Assembly: GCA_003525885.1 (NCBI GenBank)
Contig: DQIG01000292.1
Coordinates: forward strand, 1-6,151
Length of the DNA stretch: 6,151 bases
From: Stenotrophomonas sp.
GTDB lineage: Bacteria; Pseudomonadota; Gammaproteobacteria; Xanthomonadales; Xanthomonadaceae
Direction: 5' to 3'
This document shows positions 1-6,037 of this stretch, piece after piece. Under the pieces are notes generated by a model. The model searched no databases, was not told the DNA's origin, and saw nothing but the letters and a program-made list of their open reading frames with translations. The position numbers and the translations under genes were made by a program. Each line of letters begins with the position of its first letter. The stretch's first letter is position 1.

Positions 1-36
<36 letters not shown>

Positions 37-109
37 CCGTGATGGCGGGCCGGCACCGGCGGGGCGCCCGCGTGTTTCCCTTCCGTCTTCTGCCAGTTGA
101 ATCGTTGCC

Positions 110-1153
110 GTGCCGCCCTACGCCGGTCCTCCCGTTGCCTCCCGATCCGGTGATGCCGCCAGCCCCCTGAGGTTGCTGGCCTATCTCGCATTGGCCATCA
201 CCCTGATCGTGCTCGACGACCAGGCCGGCTGGCTGGCGCGCCTGCGCGAGCAGGCCAACAGTCTGGTGCAGCCCGTGTGGGCGCTGGCCGGTCTGCCCGG
301 CAAGCTCGGCAACCAGGTCAAGGATTCCGCTGCCAGCCATACCCAGCTGGTGACCGAAAACCGCGAGCTGCGCAACCAGCTGCTGCTGGCCAATGCGCGC
401 CTGACCCGCCTGCAGACCGCCGCGCTGGACAACGCCCAGCTGCGCGAACTGCTGAACGTGGCCGAGCGCAGTGGCTTGGACGTGCAGCTGGCGCCGATCC
501 TGGACATCGACCTGGACCCGGTGAAGCAACGCCTGGTGCTCGACGCCGGCACCCGCGAAGGCGTGCACGTCGGCCAGGCGGTGATCGACGCCGGCGGCTT
601 GATGGGGCAGGTGATCAGCGTCACCGGCGGCACCTCCACCGTGCTGCTGCTGACCGATCCCGACCACGCGGTGCCGGTCACCGTGGCCCGCAACGGCGTG
701 CGCCTGATCGTCTACGGCCGCGGCGACAAGCTGGAGCTGCGCGACATTCCGCTCAGCGCCGGCGTGGAAGTGGGCGATGAGATCGTCACCTCCGGCCTCG
801 GCGGGCGTTTCCCGGCAGGCTTCCCGGTCGGCACCATCACCGGTCTGCGCCCGGACGACACCCATGCGTTCCTGGTCGGCGAACTGAAGCCGGCGGCGCA
901 GCTGGACCGCGGTCGCGACGTGCTGCTGCTGCGCCCGGGCGCAGCAATTCGCTTGCCTGCGGCCAGCGAATTGCAGCCGACTGCACCTTCGGCGCAACCG
1001 GCCCGCGCACCCTCCCTTACCCCCGCGTCTTCGGCGCGCCCCCCTCAACAAGATGGGGGCTCTCCACCCGAAGCTGGGTCGGCGACGGTAGTGCCGGCCG
1101 CTGGCCGGCAACTGCAACCCACCCAACCCGCACCGCAGGAGCCCGCACGATGA
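110..1153 (+). CDS. mreC: Rod shape-determining protein MreC
   Basis: MreC is a bitopic inner-membrane protein whose periplasmic part bridges MreB/MreD and PBP2-RodA and promotes elongasome activity. The 347-residue product has a short cytoplasmic N terminus, one membrane helix at about 20-36, and a Leu-spaced coiled coil at about 72-116 (L80, L87, L91, L98). The paired beta domains of the MreC family follow at about 124-275, with family-like stretches GLMGQVISV and the ELKPAAQLDRGRDVLLL end. Residues about 277-347 form a Pro/Ala/Gln-rich, probably disordered periplasmic tail whose DNA contains repeat-like sequence. The start is GTG at 110: an in-frame TGA at 98-100 rules out a longer ATG/GTG/TTG form, and the next candidates (CTG 167, TTG 173) fall at the edge of the membrane helix. 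No good Shine-Dalgarno precedes it. The stop overlaps the mreD start by ATGA. mreB is expected upstream but absent from the window. Confidence 0.95.
   Translation: MPPYAGPPVASRSGDAASPLRLLAYLALAITLIVLDDQAGWLARLREQANSLVQPVWALAGLPGKLGNQVKDSAASHTQLVTENRELRNQLLLANARLTRLQTAALDNAQLRELLNVAERSGLDVQLAPILDIDLDPVKQRLVLDAGTREGVHVGQAVIDAGGLMGQVISVTGGTSTVLLLTDPDHAVPVTVARNGVRLIVYGRGDKLELRDIPLSAGVEVGDEIVTSGLGGRFPAGFPVGTITGLRPDDTHAFLVGELKPAAQLDRGRDVLLLRPGAAIRLPAASELQPTAPSAQPARAPSLTPASSARPPQQDGGSPPEAGSATVVPAAGRQLQPTQPAPQEPAR
1038..1060. repeat. Imperfect inverted repeat in mreC tail
   Basis: GCCCCC at 1038-1043 is mirrored by GGGGGC at 1055-1060 across an 11-nt spacer, inside the codons for the Pro-rich tail of MreC. 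It sits about 28 nt before the GTAG palindrome. The look of the sequence is closer to an intergenic stem-loop than to a domain-coding stretch, but with C-rich proline codons it could arise by chance. Confidence 0.35.
1088..1112 (+). repeat. SMAG-type (GTAG) REP palindrome inside mreC
   Basis: The element begins GTAG (1088-1091). It continues with a perfect 8-bp inverted repeat, TGCCGGCC (1092-1099) and GGCCGGCA (1103-1110), around a GCT loop, and ends AC. This is the form known for the abundant SMAG short palindromes of Stenotrophomonas maltophilia, which normally lie between genes and are mobilised by REP-associated tyrosine transposases. Here it lies wholly inside mreC, in the phase that reads GTA GTG and so avoids the TAG in its head. 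It encodes MreC residues 327-335, VVPAAGRQL. Family assignment is from memory of the consensus. Confidence 0.8.
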
Positions 1154-1154
1154 G
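1137..1154 (+). promoter_or_regulatory. mreD ribosome binding site and ATGA coupling junction
   Basis: AGGAG at 1137-1141 lies 8 nt before the mreD ATG at 1150, and that ATG shares ATGA with the mreC stop. Bases 1138-1154 (GGAGCCCGCACGATGAG) are identical to 3696-3712 at the mrdA/rodA junction. The spacing and overlap are typical of translational coupling. Confidence 0.75.
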
Positions 1155-1635
1155 CCGCCTGCGCGACAACCCGTGGGTGCTGCCGGCCAGCCTGGTGGTG
1201 GCGCTGCTGCTGGGCCTGCTGCCGTTGCCGGCGCTGCTGCAGCCGCTGCGCCCGTACTGGCTGGCGCTGGTGCTGGCCTACTGGGTCATCGAAGCGCCCG
1301 AGCGCGTCGGACTGGGCATCGCCTTCGCCAGCGGCGTGGTGGCCGACCTGCTGTACGGCGGCGTGCTGGGCGAACAGGCGCTGCGGCTGGTGATGCTGGC
1401 CTTCATCCTGCAGCGCTTCCGCGCCCGCATCCGCTTCTTCCCGATGTCGCAGCAGATGCTGGCCATTGGCGGCCTGCTGTTCAACGACCGCATCGTCAGC
1501 GCGCTGGTCCACATCGTGGTGGATGAGCCGACGCTGCCCTGGTCGTACTGGTGGGCGCCGTTGCTGGGCATGGGTTTGTGGCCGCTGGTGTTCGTGCTGC
1601 TGGACGCGGTGCGCTTCGGCAAGCGCGGGCGCTGA
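1150..1635 (+). CDS. mreD: Rod shape-determining protein MreD
   Basis: MreD is a polytopic inner-membrane protein that works with MreC and MreB in placing the elongation wall synthase. The product has 161 residues, essentially the same length as the E. coli protein. It is made of hydrophobic segments at about 10-30, 36-47, 54-72, 76-89, 100-118 and 134-152. It keeps the family-type stretches RPYWLALVLAYWVIEAPERVGLG (split here as RPYWLALVLAYW then VIEAPERVGLG, about 34-56) and GVVADLLYGGVLGEQAL with D66 and G74. The C terminus is basic (FGKRGR). The ATG at 1150 overlaps the mreC stop and has a good AGGAG, so the start is secure. The stop is 3 nt before mrdA. A protein this hydrophobic diverges quickly, so position in the operon also supports the call. 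Confidence 0.94.
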   Translation: MSRLRDNPWVLPASLVVALLLGLLPLPALLQPLRPYWLALVLAYWVIEAPERVGLGIAFASGVVADLLYGGVLGEQALRLVMLAFILQRFRARIRFFPMSQQMLAIGGLLFNDRIVSALVHIVVDEPTLPWSYWWAPLLGMGLWPLVFVLLDAVRFGKRGR

Positions 1636-1638
1636 GCC

Positions 1639-3711
1639 ATGATCCCGCGCCGCCAGGTCAAGAACCCGCACGCCGAAGCCGAACAGTTCCGCCGCCGTGC
1701 GGCGCTGGGTTTCCTGGGCGTGCTGGTCTGCCTGCTGGGCCTGGGCGGCTGGTACTTCAAGCTGCAGGTGCTGGACCACGACGTCTACGCCACGCGCTCG
1801 GAAGCCAACCGCATCAAGCCGCGGCCGGTGGTGCCCGGGCGCGGCATGATCTACGACCGCAATGGCCGCCTGCTGGCCGAGAACGTGCCGGCCTTCCGCC
1901 TGGACGTGACCCCGGACAAGGTCAAGGACATGGACGCCACCCTGGAAGGGCTGGCGAAGATCATCAACATCAGCCCGGAAGAGCTGGAAGCGTTCAACAA
2001 GTCGCGCAAGGCGCGCCGCCGCTTCCTGCCGGTCACGCTGAAGCTGCGCATGAGCGATGAGGAGATGGCGCGCTTCGCCGTCGACCGCTGGCGCTTCCCC
2101 GGCGTCGAGCTTGAGCCCTACCTGACCCGGCGTTACCCGTACGGCGACCTGTTCGCGCACATCATCGGCTATGTCGGCCGCGTTGATGACAGGGACCTGG
2201 AGATCCTCGGCGAAGGCAATGCCGCGCTGACCCATATCGGCAAGTCCGGCCTGGAGCGCTATTACGAGCAGCAGCTGCGCGGCAAAGTCGGCTACGAGCA
2301 GGTCGAGACCAACGTGCAGGGCCGCGCGATCCGTACCATCGGCCGCGTTGCCGCGCAGTCCGGTGCCGATCTGCGGCTGTCGATCGACGCCGACCTGCAG
2401 CGTGCCATGGTGGCGGCTTTCGGTGACCAGGAAGGCTCGGCGGTGGCGATGGATCCGCGTTCCGGCGAAGTGCTGGCGATGGTCAGCCTGCCGTCCTACG
2501 ACCCCAACCTGTTCGTCAACGGCATTTCCCATGCCGACTTCAAGGCGTTGAACGAAAACCCATCGCGGCCGCAGTTCAACCGCCTGGTGCTCGGCGGTGT
2601 CGCCCCCGGTTCCACGCTGAAGCCGCTGATCGGCCTGGCCGGCCTGGACTCCGGCGTGCGTCGCCCGGAAGACAAGATACTTTCCACCGGCATGTTCTAC
2701 CTGCCCGGCACCTCGCGTGGCTGGGGCGATGCCCATCGTGGCGGGCATGGTTGGACCGACCTGCGCAAGTCCATCGCCGAATCGGTCAACACCTACTACT
2801 ACAAGCTGGCGCTGGACCTGGGCATCGAGCGCTTCGACCATTACATGGAGTACTACGGCTTCGGCCAGCCGACCGGCATCGACCTCACCGGCGAGATCGG
2901 CGGCATCCTGCCGTCGCCCGCCTACAAGCGGAAGAGCCGCAAGGAAGCCTGGTACCCCGGCGATACGGTCAACATCAGCATCGGCCAGGGCGACTGGAAG
3001 GTCACCCCGCTGCAGCTGGCGCGCGGCGTCAGCGCGCTGGCTGATGGCCAGCTGCGCACCCCGCACCTGGTGATCCAGCAGCGCGAGGGTTTCGACAGCG
3101 ACTGGGCGGCGACGTCGCCCGGCGAGACCAAGCCGGTCAGCCCCAACCCCAACAACCTGCAGGCCGTGCGCGAGGGCATGATGGCGACCATGCGGCCCGG
3201 CGGCAGTGGCTGGCGCGTGGCGGTCGGTGCGCCGTACGTGATGGCCGGCAAGACCGGTACCGCGCAGGTCATCAGCCGCAAGGGCACCGCCGCCGTGAAT
3301 CCGAAGAGCCTGCCGATGCATCTGCGCCATCGCGCGCTGTTCGTCGGCTTTGCGCCGGCGGACAACCCGGTCATCGCGATCGCGGTGGCAGTGGAAGGCG
3401 GTGGCTATGGTGGTTCGGCTGCTGCGCCGATCGCCCGCAAGGTGTTCGACGCCTACCTGCTGGGCAAGATGCCTGAGGGCATGGAGCCGCTGGACAGCGA
3501 GCGCGGCACCACCGCCATCGGCGCCACCGCGTTCGACAACGAAGACGCGGGCGCGCGCCAGGCTGGCGACCTTGCCGCTGCACAGGTGGGAGAACATCCG
3601 GTGCTGATCGGTGTACCCGCACCGGAACCGGCGCCTGTGCCGCAGCCGGGTACACAGGCCGCCGCGCTGCCGGCCACGCCGCGACCGACCCCTGCGGAGC
3701 CCGCACGATGA
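1639..3711 (+). CDS. mrdA: Penicillin-binding protein 2 (elongasome transpeptidase)
   Basis: This class B PBP cross-links peptidoglycan during cell elongation as the partner of RodA. The 690-residue product has a basic cytoplasmic start, one membrane anchor at about 21-40, then the PBP-dimer (pedestal) domain with the conserved RGMIYDRNGRLLAEN stretch starting at R68. The transpeptidase domain carries all three penicillin-binding motifs: STLK with nucleophile S325 and K328, SVN at S382-N384, and KTGT at K538-T541. These positions closely match E. coli PBP2. The catalytic domain ends near residue 610 (VFDAYLLGK). The last 80 residues are an added tail, Pro/Ala-rich towards the end, which accounts for the excess over the 633 residues of E. 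coli PBP2. ATG 1639 is 3 nt after mreD with no strong Shine-Dalgarno, so translation is probably coupled. The stop overlaps rodA by ATGA. Confidence 0.97.
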   Translation: MIPRRQVKNPHAEAEQFRRRAALGFLGVLVCLLGLGGWYFKLQVLDHDVYATRSEANRIKPRPVVPGRGMIYDRNGRLLAENVPAFRLDVTPDKVKDMDATLEGLAKIINISPEELEAFNKSRKARRRFLPVTLKLRMSDEEMARFAVDRWRFPGVELEPYLTRRYPYGDLFAHIIGYVGRVDDRDLEILGEGNAALTHIGKSGLERYYEQQLRGKVGYEQVETNVQGRAIRTIGRVAAQSGADLRLSIDADLQRAMVAAFGDQEGSAVAMDPRSGEVLAMVSLPSYDPNLFVNGISHADFKALNENPSRPQFNRLVLGGVAPGSTLKPLIGLAGLDSGVRRPEDKILSTGMFYLPGTSRGWGDAHRGGHGWTDLRKSIAESVNTYYYKLALDLGIERFDHYMEYYGFGQPTGIDLTGEIGGILPSPAYKRKSRKEAWYPGDTVNISIGQGDWKVTPLQLARGVSALADGQLRTPHLVIQQREGFDSDWAATSPGETKPVSPNPNNLQAVREGMMATMRPGGSGWRVAVGAPYVMAGKTGTAQVISRKGTAAVNPKSLPMHLRHRALFVGFAPADNPVIAIAVAVEGGGYGGSAAAPIARKVFDAYLLGKMPEGMEPLDSERGTTAIGATAFDNEDAGARQAGDLAAAQVGEHPVLIGVPAPEPAPVPQPGTQAAALPATPRPTPAEPAR
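3611..3655. repeat. 9-bp inverted repeat in mrdA tail codons
   Basis: GTGTACCCG at 3611-3619 and CGGGTACAC at 3647-3655 are exact reverse complements separated by 27 nt. They lie in the Pro-rich tail of PBP2, about 50 nt before the rodA start. In RNA this could form a stem upstream of the rodA ribosome binding site. No T-run follows, so it is not a terminator, and repeated Pro/Ala/Gly codons make a chance origin possible. Confidence 0.45.
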
Positions 3712-3712
3712 G
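3696..3712 (+). promoter_or_regulatory. rodA ribosome binding site and ATGA coupling junction
   Basis: GGAG at 3696-3699 lies 8 nt before the rodA ATG at 3708, which overlaps the mrdA stop as ATGA. The 17 bases are identical to 1138-1154 at mreC/mreD, so both upstream proteins end in EPAR. The arrangement supports coupled translation of rodA to mrdA. Confidence 0.75.
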
Positions 3713-4820
3713 AGTGTTCCTGCGCTGGGCCGGCGATATGCTGCGGCGCTTCTTCAGCACGCTGGACTGGGTGCTGTGCCTGGCCCTGGGCGCGCTGATG
3801 GTGATCGGCCTGGCGACCTTGAAGAGTGCCGGTGGTGACAGCCTGGTGATGGCGCAGGGCGCGCGTTTCGCGGTGGGCATGGCCGCACTGTGGGGCATCT
3901 CGCGGGTGCCGATCCTGCGCATCCGCTCGGCCACGCCGATGATCTACGCGATCTCGATGATCCCGTTGCTGGCGGTGTTCGTGCTGGGCACCGGTAAATA
4001 TGGCCGGCAGTGGCTGGACCTGAAGTTCTTCTACCTGCAGCCGGCCGAACTGCTGAAGGTCAGCCTGCCGATGATGGTGGCCTGGTACCTGCACAAGATG
4101 CCGCTGCCGCCGCGCTTCAGCACCGTGCTGACCGCGCTGGTCATCATCGGTGTGCCCACAGGCCTGGTGATGCTGCAGCCGGACTTCGGTACCGGCGTGC
4201 TGATCGCCGCCAGCGGTGTGTTCGTACTGCTGCTGGCGGGCCTGCCGTGGTGGTGGGTGGGCCTGGGCGTAGGCGGCGTGGCCGCAGTCGCGCCAGTGGC
4301 CTGGTTCTGGTTGCTGCGGCCCTACCAGAAGGACCGCATCATGATGTTCCTCGACCCGGAGATGGATGCGTTGGGTGCGGGCTGGAACATCATCCAGTCG
4401 AAGATCGCGATCGGTTCCGGTGGCTTCGACGGCAAGGGCTGGGGCGAAGGCTCGCAGTCGCACCTGAACTTCATTCCCGAGCAGACCACCGACTTCGCGT
4501 TCTCGGTGCTGAGCGAGGAGTTCGGCTGGATCGGCGTGGCCACCGTGCTGGCGCTGTACCTGGTGGTGATCGGGCGTTGCCTGTGGATCGCCAGCCAGTC
4601 GCGCGATTCCTATTCGCGCCTGCTGGCCGGTGCCACCGGCCTGGCGTTCTTCGTCTATGTGCTGGTGAATGGCGGGATGATTTCCGGCCTGCTGCCGGTG
4701 GTGGGCGTGCCGATGCCGCTGATCAGCTACGGCGGTACCTCGGCGGTGTCGCTGCTGGCCGGTTTCGGCCTGGTGATGGCAGTGCGCAGCCACAATCCGG
4801 TGCACGGCGGCTACGGTTGA
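3708..4820 (+). CDS. rodA: Peptidoglycan glycosyltransferase RodA (SEDS family)
   Basis: RodA polymerises lipid II into glycan strands in the elongasome, paired with the transpeptidase PBP2. The product has 370 residues, the same length as E. coli RodA, and consists of about ten membrane segments. Key SEDS features are present: GTGKYGRQWLDL, the QPAELLK loop with E114 and K117, QPDFGT with D159, and the PEQTTDFAFSVLSEEFG segment whose D262 aligns with the catalytic Asp of E. coli RodA at the same number. The C-terminal ISGLLPVVGVPMPLISYGGTS block is also present. The ATG at 3708 overlaps the mrdA stop and has GGAG at good spacing, so the start is well supported. FtsW is the other family possibility, but the mreCD-mrdA context makes RodA clear. 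It is followed not by the usual next operon gene but by a second rodA-like gene. Confidence 0.96.
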   Translation: MRVFLRWAGDMLRRFFSTLDWVLCLALGALMVIGLATLKSAGGDSLVMAQGARFAVGMAALWGISRVPILRIRSATPMIYAISMIPLLAVFVLGTGKYGRQWLDLKFFYLQPAELLKVSLPMMVAWYLHKMPLPPRFSTVLTALVIIGVPTGLVMLQPDFGTGVLIAASGVFVLLLAGLPWWWVGLGVGGVAAVAPVAWFWLLRPYQKDRIMMFLDPEMDALGAGWNIIQSKIAIGSGGFDGKGWGEGSQSHLNFIPEQTTDFAFSVLSEEFGWIGVATVLALYLVVIGRCLWIASQSRDSYSRLLAGATGLAFFVYVLVNGGMISGLLPVVGVPMPLISYGGTSAVSLLAGFGLVMAVRSHNPVHGGYG

Positions 4821-4830
4821 GTCCGGCGTC

Positions 4831-4872
4831 GGGGCCGGATCCCTTTTCCTCAGGAGAAACGGATCTGCCCCC
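4831..4872. repeat. Imperfect 42-bp palindrome between the two rodA genes
   Basis: Bases 4831-4842 (GGGGCCGGATCC) pair with 4861-4872 (GGATCTGCCCCC) with one C/C mismatch and one G-U pair. Between the arms, TTT at 4844-4846 can pair with AAA at 4857-4859, and TCCT with AGGA (4847-4850 with 4852-4855) around a single C. The structure resembles a GGGGTCAGATCC-type stem-loop that I recall as dispersed in intergenic regions of Stenotrophomonas; that family link is from memory. There is no T-run after the stem, so it is a poor fit to an intrinsic terminator. Confidence 0.65.
4852..4857 (+). promoter_or_regulatory. Shine-Dalgarno-like AGGAGA inside the palindrome
   Basis: AGGAGA is the only strong Shine-Dalgarno-like sequence before the rodA paralogue. 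It is too far (about 77 nt) from the preferred GTG at 4934. An in-frame CTG lies 8 nt past AGGAG, at 4865, which would give a 390-residue protein by a rare start. Because the motif is also part of the palindrome's inner stem, it may be only a by-product of the repeat. Confidence 0.25.
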
Positions 4873-4933
4873 ACAGCTCGGCTACAGAGGGCAGAAGCAC
4901 CCTGACAGCTTCACGCAAGCGCCCGTTGTTACC

Positions 4934-6037
4934 GTGCTGCGCGTGGAATGGAAACGACTGCTTGGCGGCTGCCGTGAGGTGGTGCGCACGATCGACCTGC
5001 CGTTGCTGGTCGCATTGTTGATCCTGATGGGCGCGGGCCTTGCGGTGCTGCACAGCGTGTCCGGGCCAGTGACCGGGCAGGCGGCACGCTTTGCCGGTGG
5101 GCTGGGCGCGATGTGGTTGTTGTCGCGGGTGTCGCTACTGCGCCTGCGCGCGTGGACACCAGCGTTGTACGCGTTGTCGATGCTGCCGCTGATGGCGGTG
5201 TACGTCATCGGCACCGGCAAGTACGGGCAGCGCTGGCTCAACCTCGGCGTGTTCTACCTGCAACCGTCTGAGCTGCTCAAGCTCAGCCTGCCGCTGATGA
5301 TGGCGTGGTACCTGCACCGGCAACCGCTGCCGCCGTCGCCACGCACGGTTCTGAGCGCCGCGGTGCTGATCGGCGTGCCGGCGGTATTGATCCTGATGCA
5401 GCCCAACCTCGGCACCGCCACCCTGGTCACTGCCAGCGGCGTGTTCGCGTTGTTGCTGGCCGGCCTGCACTGGGGCTGGGTGGCAACGGGTGCGGCGGGG
5501 CTGGCGGTGGCCGCACCCCTGGCGTGGTTCGGGCTGTTGCGGCAATACCAGAAGGATCGCGTACTGACCTTCCTCGACCCGGCGGCGGACCCGCTTGGCA
5601 CCGGCTGGAACATCCTGCAATCGCGCATCGCGATCGGCTCCGGGGGCTGGCAAGGACGCGGCTGGGGGCAGGGCACGCAGGCCACGCTGGATTTCCTGCC
5701 CGAGTACACCACCGACTTCGCGTTTTCCGTGCTGGCCGAAGAGTTCGGCTGGATCGGCGTGGCGACGTTGTTTGCGTTGTACCTGTTCGTGGTCGGGCGC
5801 TGCCTGTGGATCGCGGTGCACGCGCGCGATACGCATGCGCGGTTGCTGGCCGGCAGCCTCGGGCTGGCGTTCTTCGTCTACGTGCTGGTGAACGGTGGAA
5901 TGATTTCCGGCCTGCTGCCGGTGGTGGGCATTCCGATGCCGCTGATCAGTTACGGCGGGACCTCGGCGGTTTCGCTGTTGGCCGGGATCGGGTTGGTGAT
6001 GGCGGTACGCGGGCACCGGCCCGTGCACGGGGGATAG
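4934..6037 (+). CDS. Second RodA-like SEDS protein (tandem paralogue)
   Basis: This is a SEDS-family membrane protein, presumably a peptidoglycan glycosyltransferase or a modified relative, about two-thirds identical by eye to the rodA product just upstream. It keeps GTGKYGQRWLNL, QPSELLK (E113, K116), PEYTTDFAFSVLAEEFG with the catalytic-position D261, and a nearly identical C-terminal ISGLLPVVG and PMPLISYGGTS block. A notable change is QPNLGT (N158) in place of the highly conserved QPDxGT Asp. From GTG 4934 the protein has 367 residues and its N terminus aligns with RodA residue for residue. GTG 4943 (364 residues) and CTG 4865 (390) are alternatives. No in-frame stop bounds the start, since this frame is open back to 4010. 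No ribosome binding site is seen at 4934 or 4943. It uses about 16 TTG leucine codons against about 4 in rodA. The stop is TAG at 6035-6037. Confidence 0.87.
   Translation: MLRVEWKRLLGGCREVVRTIDLPLLVALLILMGAGLAVLHSVSGPVTGQAARFAGGLGAMWLLSRVSLLRLRAWTPALYALSMLPLMAVYVIGTGKYGQRWLNLGVFYLQPSELLKLSLPLMMAWYLHRQPLPPSPRTVLSAAVLIGVPAVLILMQPNLGTATLVTASGVFALLLAGLHWGWVATGAAGLAVAAPLAWFGLLRQYQKDRVLTFLDPAADPLGTGWNILQSRIAIGSGGWQGRGWGQGTQATLDFLPEYTTDFAFSVLAEEFGWIGVATLFALYLFVVGRCLWIAVHARDTHARLLAGSLGLAFFVYVLVNGGMISGLLPVVGIPMPLISYGGTSAVSLLAGIGLVMAVRGHRPVHGG

Noticed and set aside
49..60. Hairpin GCCGG-CA-CCGGC upstream of mreC as an mreB terminator
   Set aside because: Only 5-bp arms with a 2-nt loop in GC-rich DNA, and only TTT some 14 nt later. 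There is not enough to call it.
1045..3597. An 850-codon open frame on the minus strand across mreD and mrdA
   Set aside because: It is antisense to two clearly recognised genes. Its product is rich in His, Gln, Arg and Ala with no domain I recognise, as expected for the shadow of high-GC coding DNA.
4831..4872. Intrinsic terminator after rodA
   Set aside because: The stem is convincing, but no T-run follows its 3' arm. The T-rich part lies within the palindrome, so it is described as a palindromic repeat only.
3453..4874. A 473-codon minus-strand open frame opposite rodA
   Set aside because: Same reasoning: it mirrors rodA codons, has low-complexity His/Gln/Arg composition, and no start context.
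4010..4933. The frame of the rodA paralogue is open back to 4010, suggesting a longer protein or fusion
   Set aside because: The upstream part is the out-of-frame shadow of rodA, with Arg/Ala/Gly-rich nonsense. Homology to SEDS proteins begins only near 4934.
6020..6031. Palindrome CCCGTGCACGGG at the end of the paralogue as a terminator or operator
   Set aside because: It is inside the last codons (PVHGG), a sequence also encoded by rodA. It has no loop and no T-run.
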